From positions 248,001 to 312,000 of the forward strand of contig JAQWPM010000012.1 of assembly GCA_029245345.1 (NCBI GenBank): a DNA stretch of 64,000 nucleotides, in the 5' to 3' direction. Made by a program: the position numbers and the translations under genes. The notes below the pieces were generated by a model that saw only the letters and a list, made by a program, of their open reading frames with translations, did no database searches and was not told the DNA's origin. Position 1 is the stretch's first letter; the number at the start of each line of letters is the position of its first letter. Source of the stretch: Longimicrobiales bacterium (lineage in GTDB: Bacteria > Gemmatimonadota > Gemmatimonadetes > Longimicrobiales > Gaopeijiaceae). Positions 44,176 through 53,320 of the stretch are shown piece by piece.

Positions 44176-45329
44176 GAGCCGACCCCCACCTTCACGCGTT
44201 CAGCGATTTCGTTGAGCATCCGCAGAGGGGACTGACCGAAAGCGGCACCGTCCGATGTGTTCACCTGGAGCGCCAATGCGAACCCGTATTCAGGGAAGTA
44301 GTAGGCTTCGGTCCGGTAGCCGGGCATGAAACCGCTGTGGCCCCAGGCGGTACCCGCCGGTAGCTCCATCATGATGACGCCCAGACCGTAGCTGCCCTCC
44401 GGGCCGAGAGGCGCTGGGGTGCCCGCGCGGAAGTCCTCAAGAATAACCGGGTTGAACGCCCTGCCTTCCTGCACGTGCTTGGTCCAAATGGCGAGGTCCT
44501 CGGTGGTCGAAGCAAACCCCCCGCCGGCCCATTCAAACTGGGGATTGAACACCAGACGACCGTCTTGCACCGTCGCATCGAAGGCGCCAAATCCGTTTTC
44601 GGTCCCGGCGTACCCATTCGCGATACCAGGCACATCAGGACGATCCGAAGCAACGGTGTTCTCCAGCTCGAGTCGGTCGAGGAGGTTTCGTCGGATGTCA
44701 TCGTAAATGGGACGACCGGTGACGGATTCCACGGCCATAGCAACGAGGACAAAATTGGTGTCCGAATAATCCCAGCCTTCCCCGGCCGCGAAAGGCGCCT
44801 CCATACCGTCGAGGTACGCGACCCGCTGCGCGGGAGTCCACGTCCGCATGGGATCCGCTGTGAGGTCCTGCAGAAACTGCGGATTGAACTCGTAGCGCAC
44901 GATTCCGCTCGTGTGGCTCATGAGCTGCCGGATCGTGACATCCGCACCGTTCGGGAGCCCGCCGTACCAAGGCTCGTTCCCAAGGTAGTCCGACAGCTTC
45001 GAGTCCAGAGGCAACCGCCCGTCAGCCGCCAACTGCAACGCAATGGCACCGAAGTACGTCTTCCCAACGCTCCCTTGGAGCATCCGGTCTTCGGGCCGCA
45101 TCTCGCGATGGGCGATTGTGTCCGACCATCCGGCCGCAAAGCCTAAGGAGGATCCGTCCGCTAGAGCGACGCCGAGCGTCAGTCCTGGGAAAGCGGAGTG
45201 CTCCGTCAGGGAGTCTAGATGCACCTGAAGGGTGCGGACCAGTTCGGTTCGGTCCTGAGCCTCAAGCGGTGCCAAAGCAGCCGAGAGGATGAACAACAGC
45301 GTTGCATCCACTGTACGACGAAAGAGCAT
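44172..45329 (-). CDS. Exported class C beta-lactamase-fold serine hydrolase (AmiE-like context)
   Basis: 385 residues with a signal peptide (cleavage after APLEAQ, about residue 25). Active-site motifs: SxxK in GSVGKTYFG, YxN in DYSDTNF and HxG in WGHSGFMPG. It overlaps the NamZ gene (GTGA). In B. subtilis NamZ is encoded with AmiE, a muramyl-L-alanine amidase of the same beta-lactamase-like fold, so this protein may be a muropeptide amidase rather than a beta-lactamase. Esterase or D-peptidase activity are alternatives. Confidence 0.85.
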   Translation of the reverse strand: MLFRRTVDATLLFILSAALAPLEAQDRTELVRTLQVHLDSLTEHSAFPGLTLGVALADGSSLGFAAGWSDTIAHREMRPEDRMLQGSVGKTYFGAIALQLAADGRLPLDSKLSDYLGNEPWYGGLPNGADVTIRQLMSHTSGIVRYEFNPQFLQDLTADPMRTWTPAQRVAYLDGMEAPFAAGEGWDYSDTNFVLVAMAVESVTGRPIYDDIRRNLLDRLELENTVASDRPDVPGIANGYAGTENGFGAFDATVQDGRLVFNPQFEWAGGGFASTTEDLAIWTKHVQEGRAFNPVILEDFRAGTPAPLGPEGSYGLGVIMMELPAGTAWGHSGFMPGYRTEAYYFPEYGFALALQVNTSDGAAFGQSPLRMLNEIAERVKVGVGS

Positions 45330-45401
45330 GGAAATCGGAGGTTAAGCTGAGAACGGGCCGTGCCCCGAGAATGGGTGGCCGGGTCGCGCCCCGCCACCCT
45401 C

Positions 45402-46025
45402 TTACTCGAGTGGCGTATCCGTTCGGTTGGCCCATTCCTCCATGGACCCATCGTACACGCGGACCAGCGGGTACCCCATCACCTCCAGCACGAACGCGGT
45501 GTGCGTCGCGCGGACCGCCGCCTGACAGTGGGCCACGACCTCCAGCGCAAGATCGAGAGGTGCACCGGTGATGAGTGTGTCTACCTCATTCTCGGAACGG
45601 AGGACTCGAACGGCCTGAGCGTCGGTCGAGTTTTCGAGCCGTCGATTCCACTCGAGGTGCGTGGCTCCAAGGATGCGACCCTTCCGCTTGTTGCCACGAA
45701 ACACCACCCCGTTGAACGCGTCCTCGGAGCGGACATCGAGCACCTGCAGGTCCTCGTCCGCGTGGCGCCTCTGAAGTTCTGCTCGACCAATAATCCGTCG
45801 AGGATCCACCTCGATGTCGAGATCCTCGACCTCCCGCACGTCGGGCACCTCGTAGCTCACGGGCAGCCCTGCGGAGACCCAAGCCTGCCACCCGCCATCG
45901 AGTACACGAACCCGGTCGAAACCGTAGTAGGCAAGCACCCACCACAATCGGATGGCGAACAGTGTGCCCCAATCGTCGTAGATGACGACGTCAGTCGACG
46001 GGCCGATTCCCATCGTTCGGCACAT
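45402..46025 (-). pseudogene. Sulfurtransferase (rhodanese) lacking the first ~60 residues
   Basis: From ATG 46025 the frame encodes 207 residues: the end of a first rhodanese domain (TDVVIYDDWGTLFAIRLWWVL, VRVLDGGWQAWVSAGLP) and a second domain (LQVLDVRSEDAFNGV) with a candidate active Cys in VAHCQAAVRATH. Two-domain thiosulfate/3-mercaptopyruvate sulfurtransferases have about 280 residues; upstream codons still look family-like (TDLPGPGTVKEM) but then reach TAA/TGA near 46070, directly against the preceding gene's end at 46137. So the N-terminus has been lost. A shortened protein may still be made. Confidence 0.65.
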
Positions 46026-46136
46026 CTCTTTGACCGTTCCCGGGCCTGGCAGGTCGGTCGTGGTCGCTCATTACTTTGATGTAGGGATGGCCGGGACGAC
46101 GATCGGCGCCTGGCTCGCGCCACCCCGTTTACCTCA

Positions 46137-48842
46137 CTATCGACGCCCCGGAGTAAGCGTGGTCCGGTATTCAACGCCATTGACCGTCAAGACCGCTGTG
46201 TAGTCGCCAGGTTCCACGAAGTTCGGCCGGCGGAAAAATCCACCTCCCCTCCCTCCCTGATTCCCGCCCAATCGGTCCAGCGCCCACTCTGCCTGATGCA
46301 GTCCTGCGGATCCGCCGGCCTCGAGAACGTTGACCATCGACCCCTGTGCGTCCTGGATCTCCAGCGTGACGGCCGCATCATCTCCGAGCCAATAGTGGAC
46401 GTAGGCCCGTTCATAGTTGAAGCCGCCGCGACCGCGGCCTCCACCTGCCGGCAGCGCTCCGTTCTCGGCGTCGAACAAGTGTGCGACGGACGCCACAACC
46501 GTAGGCGTCACCTTCTGAAGCTGGCGAACATCTAACGCGAACATGCCGCGTCCGTGCGTCGCGGCAATCAAGAAGTCTTGCTCATCATGCACGACCAAGT
46601 CGTGCACGAAGGTGCCGGGCAATTCATTGCTGAGTGCCTCCCACTCCTGTCCCTGGTTCAATGAGACATACACCCCGACGTCATTCCCCAAATAGAGGAG
46701 ATTGGGGTTCTTGGGGTCTTCGCGAATGATGTTCACCGGCCCGAACGGAATGCCGTCCGCGATGCTCTCCCAGGTCTGGCCGTAATCGGTCGACTTCCAC
46801 ACCAACGCGTCGTAGTCATCACTCCGGCGGCCGTTCTGAGTGACATATACCGTGCCTTCGTCATAGGCCGACGCCACCACCTCAGACGTGAAGCGAGCGG
46901 AGCGGAGCCCTGCGGAGATATCTGTCCAACTTCCGCCGTCATCCATCGTGACCTGCACCCGGCCGTCGTCCGTCCCAGCATACAGCAAGCCGGCCCTGAT
47001 GGGTGACTCCGAGAGCGCTACGATCGTCTGGAACTGAATGTCTCCCTGAGTTTCCGGATCGTTCGTGGTCAGGTCAGGGCTGATCCGCTCCCAAGTGTCT
47101 CCACGGTCGGTCGACTTGAAGACCATGTTCATTCCGTGGTAGATCGTGTTCGCATCGTGCGGAGACAGGATGAAGTGTGCGAGCCACTGGCCGCGGAGCG
47201 GCGGTTCGCCCGCAGGGACTCGCGGCATGATCGACGTGCTCTCGTTCGTCGAGACGTTGGTCCGTGAGATGGTCCCGTAGAAGCCAGCCGAATAAACGAT
47301 GTTGGGGTCCGTCGGGTCGATGGCATGGTGACTGCCCTCTCCACCCGGAGCACCGCGCCACTCGACCGCTGGGATCGCGTGCCGCCCATTGGTCAGGTCT
47401 ACGACTCCACTGTACGACCCGTGATCTTGGACCGAGCCATAGACCCGGAACGGGTCGCCCTTGTCGTAGTTCACATTGAAGAACGTGACCAACGGCAACT
47501 CGACGAAGAAACGCCAGCTATCCCCCCGGTCATAGCTAACATAGGCACCACCGTCGTTGTTGTTGACGAGGTAGTCCGTGTTGTTTGGGTCGATATACAA
47601 CCCGTGGTGGTCGGCATGCATTCCATTCATGGGCCGGAACGTCTTTCCCGCGTCCTCAGACACGTTCAGCCGTAGGCCCATCACATAGATCCTGTCGGGA
47701 TTCTGCGGATCGACGCGCATTTGCCCGAAGACCCACCCATAGGTCCCGCCGAGCCCTTCCATATACGGTGTGCTCTCACTCGTCTGCCGCCACGACCCAC
47801 CACCGTTGTCCGAGCGGAAGACGGTGGCACCCTTGATGATCCCTCCGCGTGGTCGGCCGTAGGCGTCCGTGGCGTTGGCTGGGGCTTCGCGTGCAATCTC
47901 GTAGTTGTCGACAAAGGCGTAGATGGTCTCGGGCTGCGAGCGTGCGATATCGATGCCGATACGCCCCCGGAACCGGGCGTCTGGCAGACCGCTGTTCACC
48001 TGATTCCAGTTGGATCCCCCATCGGTGCTCTTCCAGGCGCCGGAGCCGGAGAAGAGATCATCCGACCCGGAAAAGGCCGGTTCGTTACGTGGGTCGTTCC
48101 CTTTCGAGCGCCTCCGCTGCCACGTCGCTGCATACAGCGTGTTCGGATCGTCCGGGTGAATGACGACGTCGATCGCGCCCGTCATGTCGTCGATGAAGAG
48201 GACGTTCTCCCACGTCTGTCCCCCGTCCGTGGTCTTGTAGACTCCCCGCTCGGGATTGTCGCGATACTCCTGACCGCTCGCGGCGACCCAGACCGTGTTG
48301 GGGTCGGTCGGATGCACCACGACCCGGGCGATCGTACCCGTCTCGGTGAGGCCCATGTGGGTCCATGATTCACCGGCATCAGTCGACTTGTAGATCCCAT
48401 TCCCGATGTGCGAGCTGCGGAAGATGTTGGCCTCGCCGGTCCCGACCCAAACCACATTGTGGTCGGACGGCGTGATCGCAATGTCGCCGATTGAGGCGGT
48501 AACCTCGTTCTCGAAAACAGGCGTCCACGTCGTCCCCTCGTTCTCCGTCTTCCACACGCCACCACCGGCGGCTCCGACATACATGGTGTACGTGCCGCCG
48601 CGCGGCTCCGCGACCGCCACGTCCACGACGCGGCCGGAGATGTTCGTCGGGCCCAAGTGCTGCCAAGGGAGCGCGCCGAACCGCGAGTTCTCCACCAGCG
48701 CCTCATGCGCAGCGAACGCATCGAGTCGCTCGGTCGCGGACATGCGGTCTTCCTGCGCCCGGCCTGACGCGGGGAACAGCACGATCCCGGTAAGAAGCAG
48801 TGCGCACAGAGGAGCGGAGCGGAAGCCGAGCGAGATCTTCAT
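46137..48842 (-). CDS. Secreted sortilin/VPS10-like beta-propeller protein
   Basis: 901 residues with signal peptide (cleavage after GRAQ, about residue 29). Repeated BNR/Asp-box units (GVWKTENEGTTW, GIYKSTDAGESW, GVYKTTDGGQTW, GAWKSTDGGSNW, VFRSDNGGGSW, VWKSTDYGQTW) make two large beta-propellers like VPS10/sortilin or GH74-type proteins. A C-terminal domain after about 770 is Gly-rich with an Ig-like part (EPGDYTAVLTVNGVEY). These are abundant in Gemmatimonadota and related phyla; ligand or enzymatic role unknown. Upstream of the damaged sulfurtransferase. Confidence 0.9.
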   Translation of the reverse strand: MKISLGFRSAPLCALLLTGIVLFPASGRAQEDRMSATERLDAFAAHEALVENSRFGALPWQHLGPTNISGRVVDVAVAEPRGGTYTMYVGAAGGGVWKTENEGTTWTPVFENEVTASIGDIAITPSDHNVVWVGTGEANIFRSSHIGNGIYKSTDAGESWTHMGLTETGTIARVVVHPTDPNTVWVAASGQEYRDNPERGVYKTTDGGQTWENVLFIDDMTGAIDVVIHPDDPNTLYAATWQRRRSKGNDPRNEPAFSGSDDLFSGSGAWKSTDGGSNWNQVNSGLPDARFRGRIGIDIARSQPETIYAFVDNYEIAREAPANATDAYGRPRGGIIKGATVFRSDNGGGSWRQTSESTPYMEGLGGTYGWVFGQMRVDPQNPDRIYVMGLRLNVSEDAGKTFRPMNGMHADHHGLYIDPNNTDYLVNNNDGGAYVSYDRGDSWRFFVELPLVTFFNVNYDKGDPFRVYGSVQDHGSYSGVVDLTNGRHAIPAVEWRGAPGGEGSHHAIDPTDPNIVYSAGFYGTISRTNVSTNESTSIMPRVPAGEPPLRGQWLAHFILSPHDANTIYHGMNMVFKSTDRGDTWERISPDLTTNDPETQGDIQFQTIVALSESPIRAGLLYAGTDDGRVQVTMDDGGSWTDISAGLRSARFTSEVVASAYDEGTVYVTQNGRRSDDYDALVWKSTDYGQTWESIADGIPFGPVNIIREDPKNPNLLYLGNDVGVYVSLNQGQEWEALSNELPGTFVHDLVVHDEQDFLIAATHGRGMFALDVRQLQKVTPTVVASVAHLFDAENGALPAGGGRGRGGFNYERAYVHYWLGDDAAVTLEIQDAQGSMVNVLEAGGSAGLHQAEWALDRLGGNQGGRGGGFFRRPNFVEPGDYTAVLTVNGVEYRTTLTPGRR

Positions 48843-49029
48843 GAGAACAAACCGGTTCTACAGGACGCGGATAAGCGCCTGAACTGGCGCTGACTCGCAA
48901 CGTATGCAGCATCCTTTCCTCGTCGCCAGGGTCACAGCTCGATCCGTGCAACGTATTGGGGATACTAGCGTTCAGAGCCGCCCGTCATAGCTTGCTTACG
49001 TGCAGAAAATGCCCCGCCCGGAGTGCTTC

Positions 49030-50694
49030 ATGCCGACCCGTAGTCGATCCGTTCTCGTGTTGCTCGCTCTCACCGCCATCGCCGCATGTGGCGGAACGGA
49101 GGCCGAGGATCCCAAAGAGACCGAGGAGCACCAAAGGATGCATGCGCTACTCGATCAATACGCCATGGTGCGGCTCGAAGCCGACGTCTCACATCTCTCC
49201 GAGAATGACCAGGAAGTGGTCCGGCTGCTCATTCAGGCCGTCCAGCCGATGGACGACGTGTTCTGGCAGCAGGCCTACGGTGACCGGACGGCGGCCGAAG
49301 TGCTGACCCACGACGACCCGGCCACGCTCGAGTACCTGCGCATCAACTACGGGCCCTGGGATCGCCTGCACGCCGACGCGGCATTCATCGAGGGAGTGAG
49401 TGCGAAGCCTGTTGGCGCGAACATCTATCCCCGAGACATGACGCAGGAGGAGTTCGAAATCGCGGTCGAGACGAACCCAGAACTGCAGAGTCTCTACACG
49501 TTGGTGCGTCGCGATGGCGATGGCGATTTGGTCGCCGTGCCCTACCACGAGGAGTTCGCCGAGCAGCACATGGCTGCCGCCGCGAAGCTCCGCGAAGCCG
49601 CCGAATTGGCGTCGGACCCCGGCCTTGCCAATTACCTGCGTCTTCGTGCTGATGCGCTCGGGTCCGACGACTACCGAGCGAGTGACATGGCCTGGATGGA
49701 CATGAAGAACAACCCGATCGATGTCATCATCGGTCCCATCGAGAACTACGAAGATCAACTCTTCGGGTATAAGGCGGCGCATGAGGGCTACGTGCTCATC
49801 AAGGACCAGGCGTGGAGCGACCGGCTGTCCCACTTCGCGGCACTCCTTCCAAGCCTCCAGCGCGGGCTCCCGGTGGACGCCCGTCTCAAGGCGGAAACGC
49901 CTGGGACCGACTCTGACCTGAACGCCTACGACGTCGTCTACTACGCCGGCGATGCCAACGCCGGGTCGAAAACGATCGCGATCAACCTGCCGAACGACGA
50001 AGAAGTTCAGCTGGCCAAGGGCACACGGCGGCTCCAGCTCAAGAACGCGATGCAGGCCAAGTTCGACGAAATCATGCTGCCGCTCGCGGCAGAACTGATT
50101 GTGGAGGACCAGCGCGCCAACATCACGTTCGATGCCTTCTTCGGGAACACCATGTTCCACGAAGTCGCACACGGACTCGGCATCAAGAACACGCTCAATG
50201 GGCGCGGAACGGTCCGGACTGCACTACGTGAACACGCGTCCCCAATGGAAGAAGGCAAGGCGGACGTGGTCGGGCTCTACATGGTCACACAGCTCTTCGA
50301 GCGAGGTGAGCTGACCGAGGGAACGATCGAAGATCACTACGTGACTTTCCTGGCGGGGATTTTCCGCTCAGTCCGTTTTGGGGCCTCTAGCGCCCATGGT
50401 CAAGCGAACATGGTCCGCTTCAACTACTTCCAGGAAAACGGCGCGTTCAGTCGTAACGATGTCACCGGCACCTACCGCGTCGACTTCCCCGCGATGAGCG
50501 AGGCCGTGAATGGGCTGAGCGAACTGATTCTCACGCTCCAGGGGAACGGCGACTACGAAGGTGTCGATCAGCTCATGGAAGAAAAAGGGCTCGTTCCGGA
50601 CGAGCTTCAGGCTGACTTGGACCGGCTCGATGCGATGGGAATTCCCCGCGACATCATCTTCGAACAGGGCATTGGGGTGTTGTTCGGCGGCTGA
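49030..50694 (+). CDS. DPP III-like (M49-like) zinc peptidase lipoprotein
   Basis: 554 residues from ATG 49030, which puts the lipobox AIAAC (Cys about residue 19) at the N-terminus; an in-frame start at 49000 would not. Zinc site FHEVAHGLG with the second motif EEGKADVVGLY about 55 residues later, matching dipeptidyl-peptidase III-like proteins. Classical DPP III has HExxGH; here the spacing is HExxH, as in a bacterial subgroup. Likely removes dipeptides from peptides in the periplasm. Convergent with the gene ending at 50712. Confidence 0.87.
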   Translation: MPTRSRSVLVLLALTAIAACGGTEAEDPKETEEHQRMHALLDQYAMVRLEADVSHLSENDQEVVRLLIQAVQPMDDVFWQQAYGDRTAAEVLTHDDPATLEYLRINYGPWDRLHADAAFIEGVSAKPVGANIYPRDMTQEEFEIAVETNPELQSLYTLVRRDGDGDLVAVPYHEEFAEQHMAAAAKLREAAELASDPGLANYLRLRADALGSDDYRASDMAWMDMKNNPIDVIIGPIENYEDQLFGYKAAHEGYVLIKDQAWSDRLSHFAALLPSLQRGLPVDARLKAETPGTDSDLNAYDVVYYAGDANAGSKTIAINLPNDEEVQLAKGTRRLQLKNAMQAKFDEIMLPLAAELIVEDQRANITFDAFFGNTMFHEVAHGLGIKNTLNGRGTVRTALREHASPMEEGKADVVGLYMVTQLFERGELTEGTIEDHYVTFLAGIFRSVRFGASSAHGQANMVRFNYFQENGAFSRNDVTGTYRVDFPAMSEAVNGLSELILTLQGNGDYEGVDQLMEEKGLVPDELQADLDRLDAMGIPRDIIFEQGIGVLFGG

Positions 50695-50711
50695 CTGACA
50701 GGAGTGTCGCT

Positions 50712-52427
50712 CTAGCGCCGCTCTTCCCTGACAACTTCGAGGATGTACACCTTCGCCGCGGCAAATTCGTCGATGCTCGTCGTGTCACCAGCCAACTCCA
50801 CGCCGTCCATGATGGTGTTGATCGTTAGAAGCTCGTTTGCGGGAACGCCACAGATCCGATAGCGCCCTTCCTCGTCCGCATTCACCTGGAAGCCGGACAT
50901 GGTTTCCCCGGTGATGCGAGCATTCTCAAGGCCGACGTTGACCATGCGGACCTTCTCCCAACGCACCTGTACCGCCGCGCCGGGCATGGGCCGTGAAGTC
51001 GCCGCATCCCGCACCCAGCCCAGGAGCAGCGACGTGCCTTCATCGACCACCTGGTCCCGACATGCCTCGAATGCAATGTCCGTAATCGAAGGCATCATGA
51101 AACGGACCGCAGCGACCCCGCCCTTCACGACTTCTTGGACGACCGGCTCCGGCACGTAACCCATCATCTCGAGCCGGGCATGTGAGAAGTGAAGCTGGTA
51201 GGTCCCTTCCGTCAGGCCCGGGATCGCGAAACGTCCCTCCGCGTTCGTGAAGACAGACTGCGGGGACCCCACGACGCCGACCCGGGCGCCTCGCAGGGGT
51301 TCGGCACCCAAACTGTCGAGGACGATGCCTTCGATCGTCCCAGTTTCGGCCCGAACGACGGTCCGACCGCCGGACTCCTGCACTTCAGTGACGATCCCGC
51401 CCATGACTCTATACGCTTCAAGATACGGTTGGCGCCGACCGGAGGCGTCCCGGACATAACCCACGGTCGGCATCCGAATCCACCACTCCGGCACGATCCA
51501 ATTGCCGTTCGGAAGGCGCCGAAAATCGACTCGTCCGCCCACGTCGGGTGCAGTCAGATCGGCATTGAGATTCCGGTATCCGTACTCCAGATATCGGAGT
51601 TCGTACGAGTCGAGATCGATCCAAATGGTGCCCGCGATATCGGTCACACGATTCCGATTACCCACGGGTTCGAACTCGAGGCCAACGAGCCCATCGTTCG
51701 ATTCGCGGCCACGCGCAAGCCGCAAACAGTGCGTGTCAAGGAATGCGTCGCTGAGGAGCACGTCGGCGTCTGGGGCAAAATAAAGATCGCCATCGTCATC
51801 GGTCTGAACGAAGCCGTTCTCCAGAAGGTCCTCTGCAGGTCGGCTCTCGAAGGGGGTCCGGAGATACCCAGAGGAACGCCGCCGCTGCTCCTCCCGAGTG
51901 ATCTTCGTGTTCGGATCCACGTCCCGCGTATAACGCTCCGTCTGGTATCGATACACCTCTTGGCCGTCCGTAAACGCCGCCGCTGAGAGGGCCTTTCGCG
52001 CCTCGTCCCAAACGTCCGCTATGATCAGGCCCTGCTCCGGACGTACCGAGCAGCGACCACCCTCTGCCTCGACCTGGATGCCCTCCAAAACGATCGCTCT
52101 CGACTCGAGTCGGAGCTCTCGAGCAACTGTTGCACCGGCGACCACTTCGAAGATCTCAGTTTCGCCCGCCCCCTTCCCGATCATTTCGGCCCGTACCTGA
52201 TACATACCCGGGGCCAGACCCACGAAGAGCGCTCTACCTCGCTCGTCGGTCAGGGCGTTTCTCACCGTCGACCCCTGTCCGTCGTCCAGATAGGCCAAGG
52301 CGCCGAAGATAGGCTGCGATGTCTCGGCATCGATGACCCTGAGCAGCACGGTCTGTGCGTTGACTGCCGGACTCCAGAGGAACCCGCAGAGGACCACAAA
52401 GACGAGAAAGAAACGTGTTGAGCGCAT
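50712..52427 (-). CDS. Secreted protein with several CarboxypepD-regulatory-like domains
   Basis: 571 residues with signal peptide (cleavage after AVNAQ, about residue 25). Beta-sandwich repeats at about 27-110 (VLLRVIDAETSQPIFGALAYL .. GMYQVRAEMIG), 350-430 (GTIEGIVLDSLGAEPLRGARV, AEGRFAIPGLTEGTYQL) and 450-560 (LGWVRDAATSRPMPGAAVQV). The middle 120-345 resembles the surface-protein segment found in Gemmatimonadota TonB-related proteins (YRYQTERYTRDVDPNTK, TIWIDLDSYELRYLEYGY). Probably outer-membrane or periplasmic; role unknown. Confidence 0.82.
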   Translation of the reverse strand: MRSTRFFLVFVVLCGFLWSPAVNAQTVLLRVIDAETSQPIFGALAYLDDGQGSTVRNALTDERGRALFVGLAPGMYQVRAEMIGKGAGETEIFEVVAGATVARELRLESRAIVLEGIQVEAEGGRCSVRPEQGLIIADVWDEARKALSAAAFTDGQEVYRYQTERYTRDVDPNTKITREEQRRRSSGYLRTPFESRPAEDLLENGFVQTDDDGDLYFAPDADVLLSDAFLDTHCLRLARGRESNDGLVGLEFEPVGNRNRVTDIAGTIWIDLDSYELRYLEYGYRNLNADLTAPDVGGRVDFRRLPNGNWIVPEWWIRMPTVGYVRDASGRRQPYLEAYRVMGGIVTEVQESGGRTVVRAETGTIEGIVLDSLGAEPLRGARVGVVGSPQSVFTNAEGRFAIPGLTEGTYQLHFSHARLEMMGYVPEPVVQEVVKGGVAAVRFMMPSITDIAFEACRDQVVDEGTSLLLGWVRDAATSRPMPGAAVQVRWEKVRMVNVGLENARITGETMSGFQVNADEEGRYRICGVPANELLTINTIMDGVELAGDTTSIDEFAAAKVYILEVVREERR

Positions 52428-52561
52428 TGAAGTTGCGTCGATGCCGACGACTGAAGTGATGCGAATACCACCTTCATATACGACTACGACACCCGACGGT
52501 TCCTAGACGTTCACAACCCTTCCCCCTCCATTTGGTTCATATTGAAAACAAGAGGAGTCAA

Positions 52562-52906
52562 CTGGAGGGCAAAGGCACTCGGCGAGTTCGAACAACTCAT
52601 ACTCTATGCGCTGCTTTCTCTGGGCACTGACGCTTATGGAGCCTCGATCCGCTGCAAGATCGTATCACGGACCGGTTGAGAGGTGAGCGCCGGCGCGGTA
52701 TACACCGTATTGAAGCGACTGGAAGCTGCCCGCCTGATCACCTCAAGCGTGGAGGAACCTCAGCCGAGCGGGGTGGCCGCCGCCGTAAGTACTCCATGCT
52801 CCGCCCAAGCGGCGCACTCCTCCTCCAGGTATCACGCGATCGGATGGCCAAGCTGTCGGCAGGCCTCGAATCGTCACCGGCCTCGCTCGCCACCTGGGCG
52901 GAATAG
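52562..52906 (+). pseudogene. PadR family regulator, decayed
   Basis: The pieces spell a PadR regulator: EGK, ALGEFEQLILYALLSLGTDAYGA, EVSAGAVYTVLKRLEAARL, ITSSVEEP, then in another frame GGRRRKYSMLRPSGALLLQ and MAKLSAGLESS. Lesions: CTG where ATG is expected (52562), an extra G near 52574, TGA at 52677-52679 in place of an Arg codon, and a frameshift near 52770. The original ribosome site (AGAGGAG, 52551) is still visible. PadR genes normally precede ADOP permeases, as here. Confidence 0.85.
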
Positions 52907-52908
52907 GC

Positions 52909-53213
52909 ATGCCACCACCCGTTGTTCGCTTCCTGTTGTGGCTCGTGCTCCCTGCGCCCCCGCCAAATAACTGAACTGGAGAAGCACCACCTCCGCATTC
53001 ACAGCCCTCGCCGCGCACGACATGCGGCGCACGAGCCTAACTGTGGACGGCGTCGCCACGCGGGGACGTGTCGCATATGAACGTTGGCGGGACCAATACG
53101 GATCTTCGCAAGATGTGATTGGGAGGAGCTTCCAAGTCGACGAAGAGAGGTACGCGATCGTCGGCATGGCACCGGCCGCCCTCTCGTTTCCGAAATCCGA
53201 TACCGACGTATGA
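52909..53213 (+). pseudogene. ADOP-type ABC permease remnant
   Basis: ATG 52909, two bases behind the PadR stop, starts MPPPVVRFLLWLVLPAPP, the usual ADOP N-terminus, then stops. From 53022 a segment RVAYERWRDQYGSSQDVIGR then VDEERYAIVGMAPAALSFP matches the MacB-like periplasmic domain of these permeases. All else (over 700 residues) is gone. So the whole PadR/ADOP module has been deleted down to fragments. Confidence 0.75.
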
Positions 53214-53320
53214 CCGCGGTCACGCACCGAGGCTCCCAAAAGATCCGGCTTCCCCGAGAAACCTCTACGAGGCTCGCGCCCTGATCGTGCTCCGACAGGA
53301 GTGGACGAGGAGCCACGCTC
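53214..53320. other. Non-coding tail behind the ADOP remnant
   Basis: Nothing recognisable; probably further eroded permease sequence. Together with the gap 52428-52561 and the two pseudogenes it makes a 893-base stretch without an intact gene. Confidence 0.4.

Noticed and set aside
45373-45400. GGGTGGC...GCCACCC stem as a terminator between sulfurtransferase and serine hydrolase
   Set aside because: 7-bp stem with a 13-base loop and no T-run on the transcribed strand; too weak to call.
49189-50172. 327-codon minus-strand frame
   Set aside because: Antisense to the DPP III-like gene, Val/Arg/Asp-rich without motif; a shadow.
52677-52679. In-frame TGA in the PadR gene as a second Sec codon
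   Set aside because: It replaces an Arg codon, not a redox Cys, there is no SECIS-like stem, and the gene has further frameshifts. It is a nonsense lesion.
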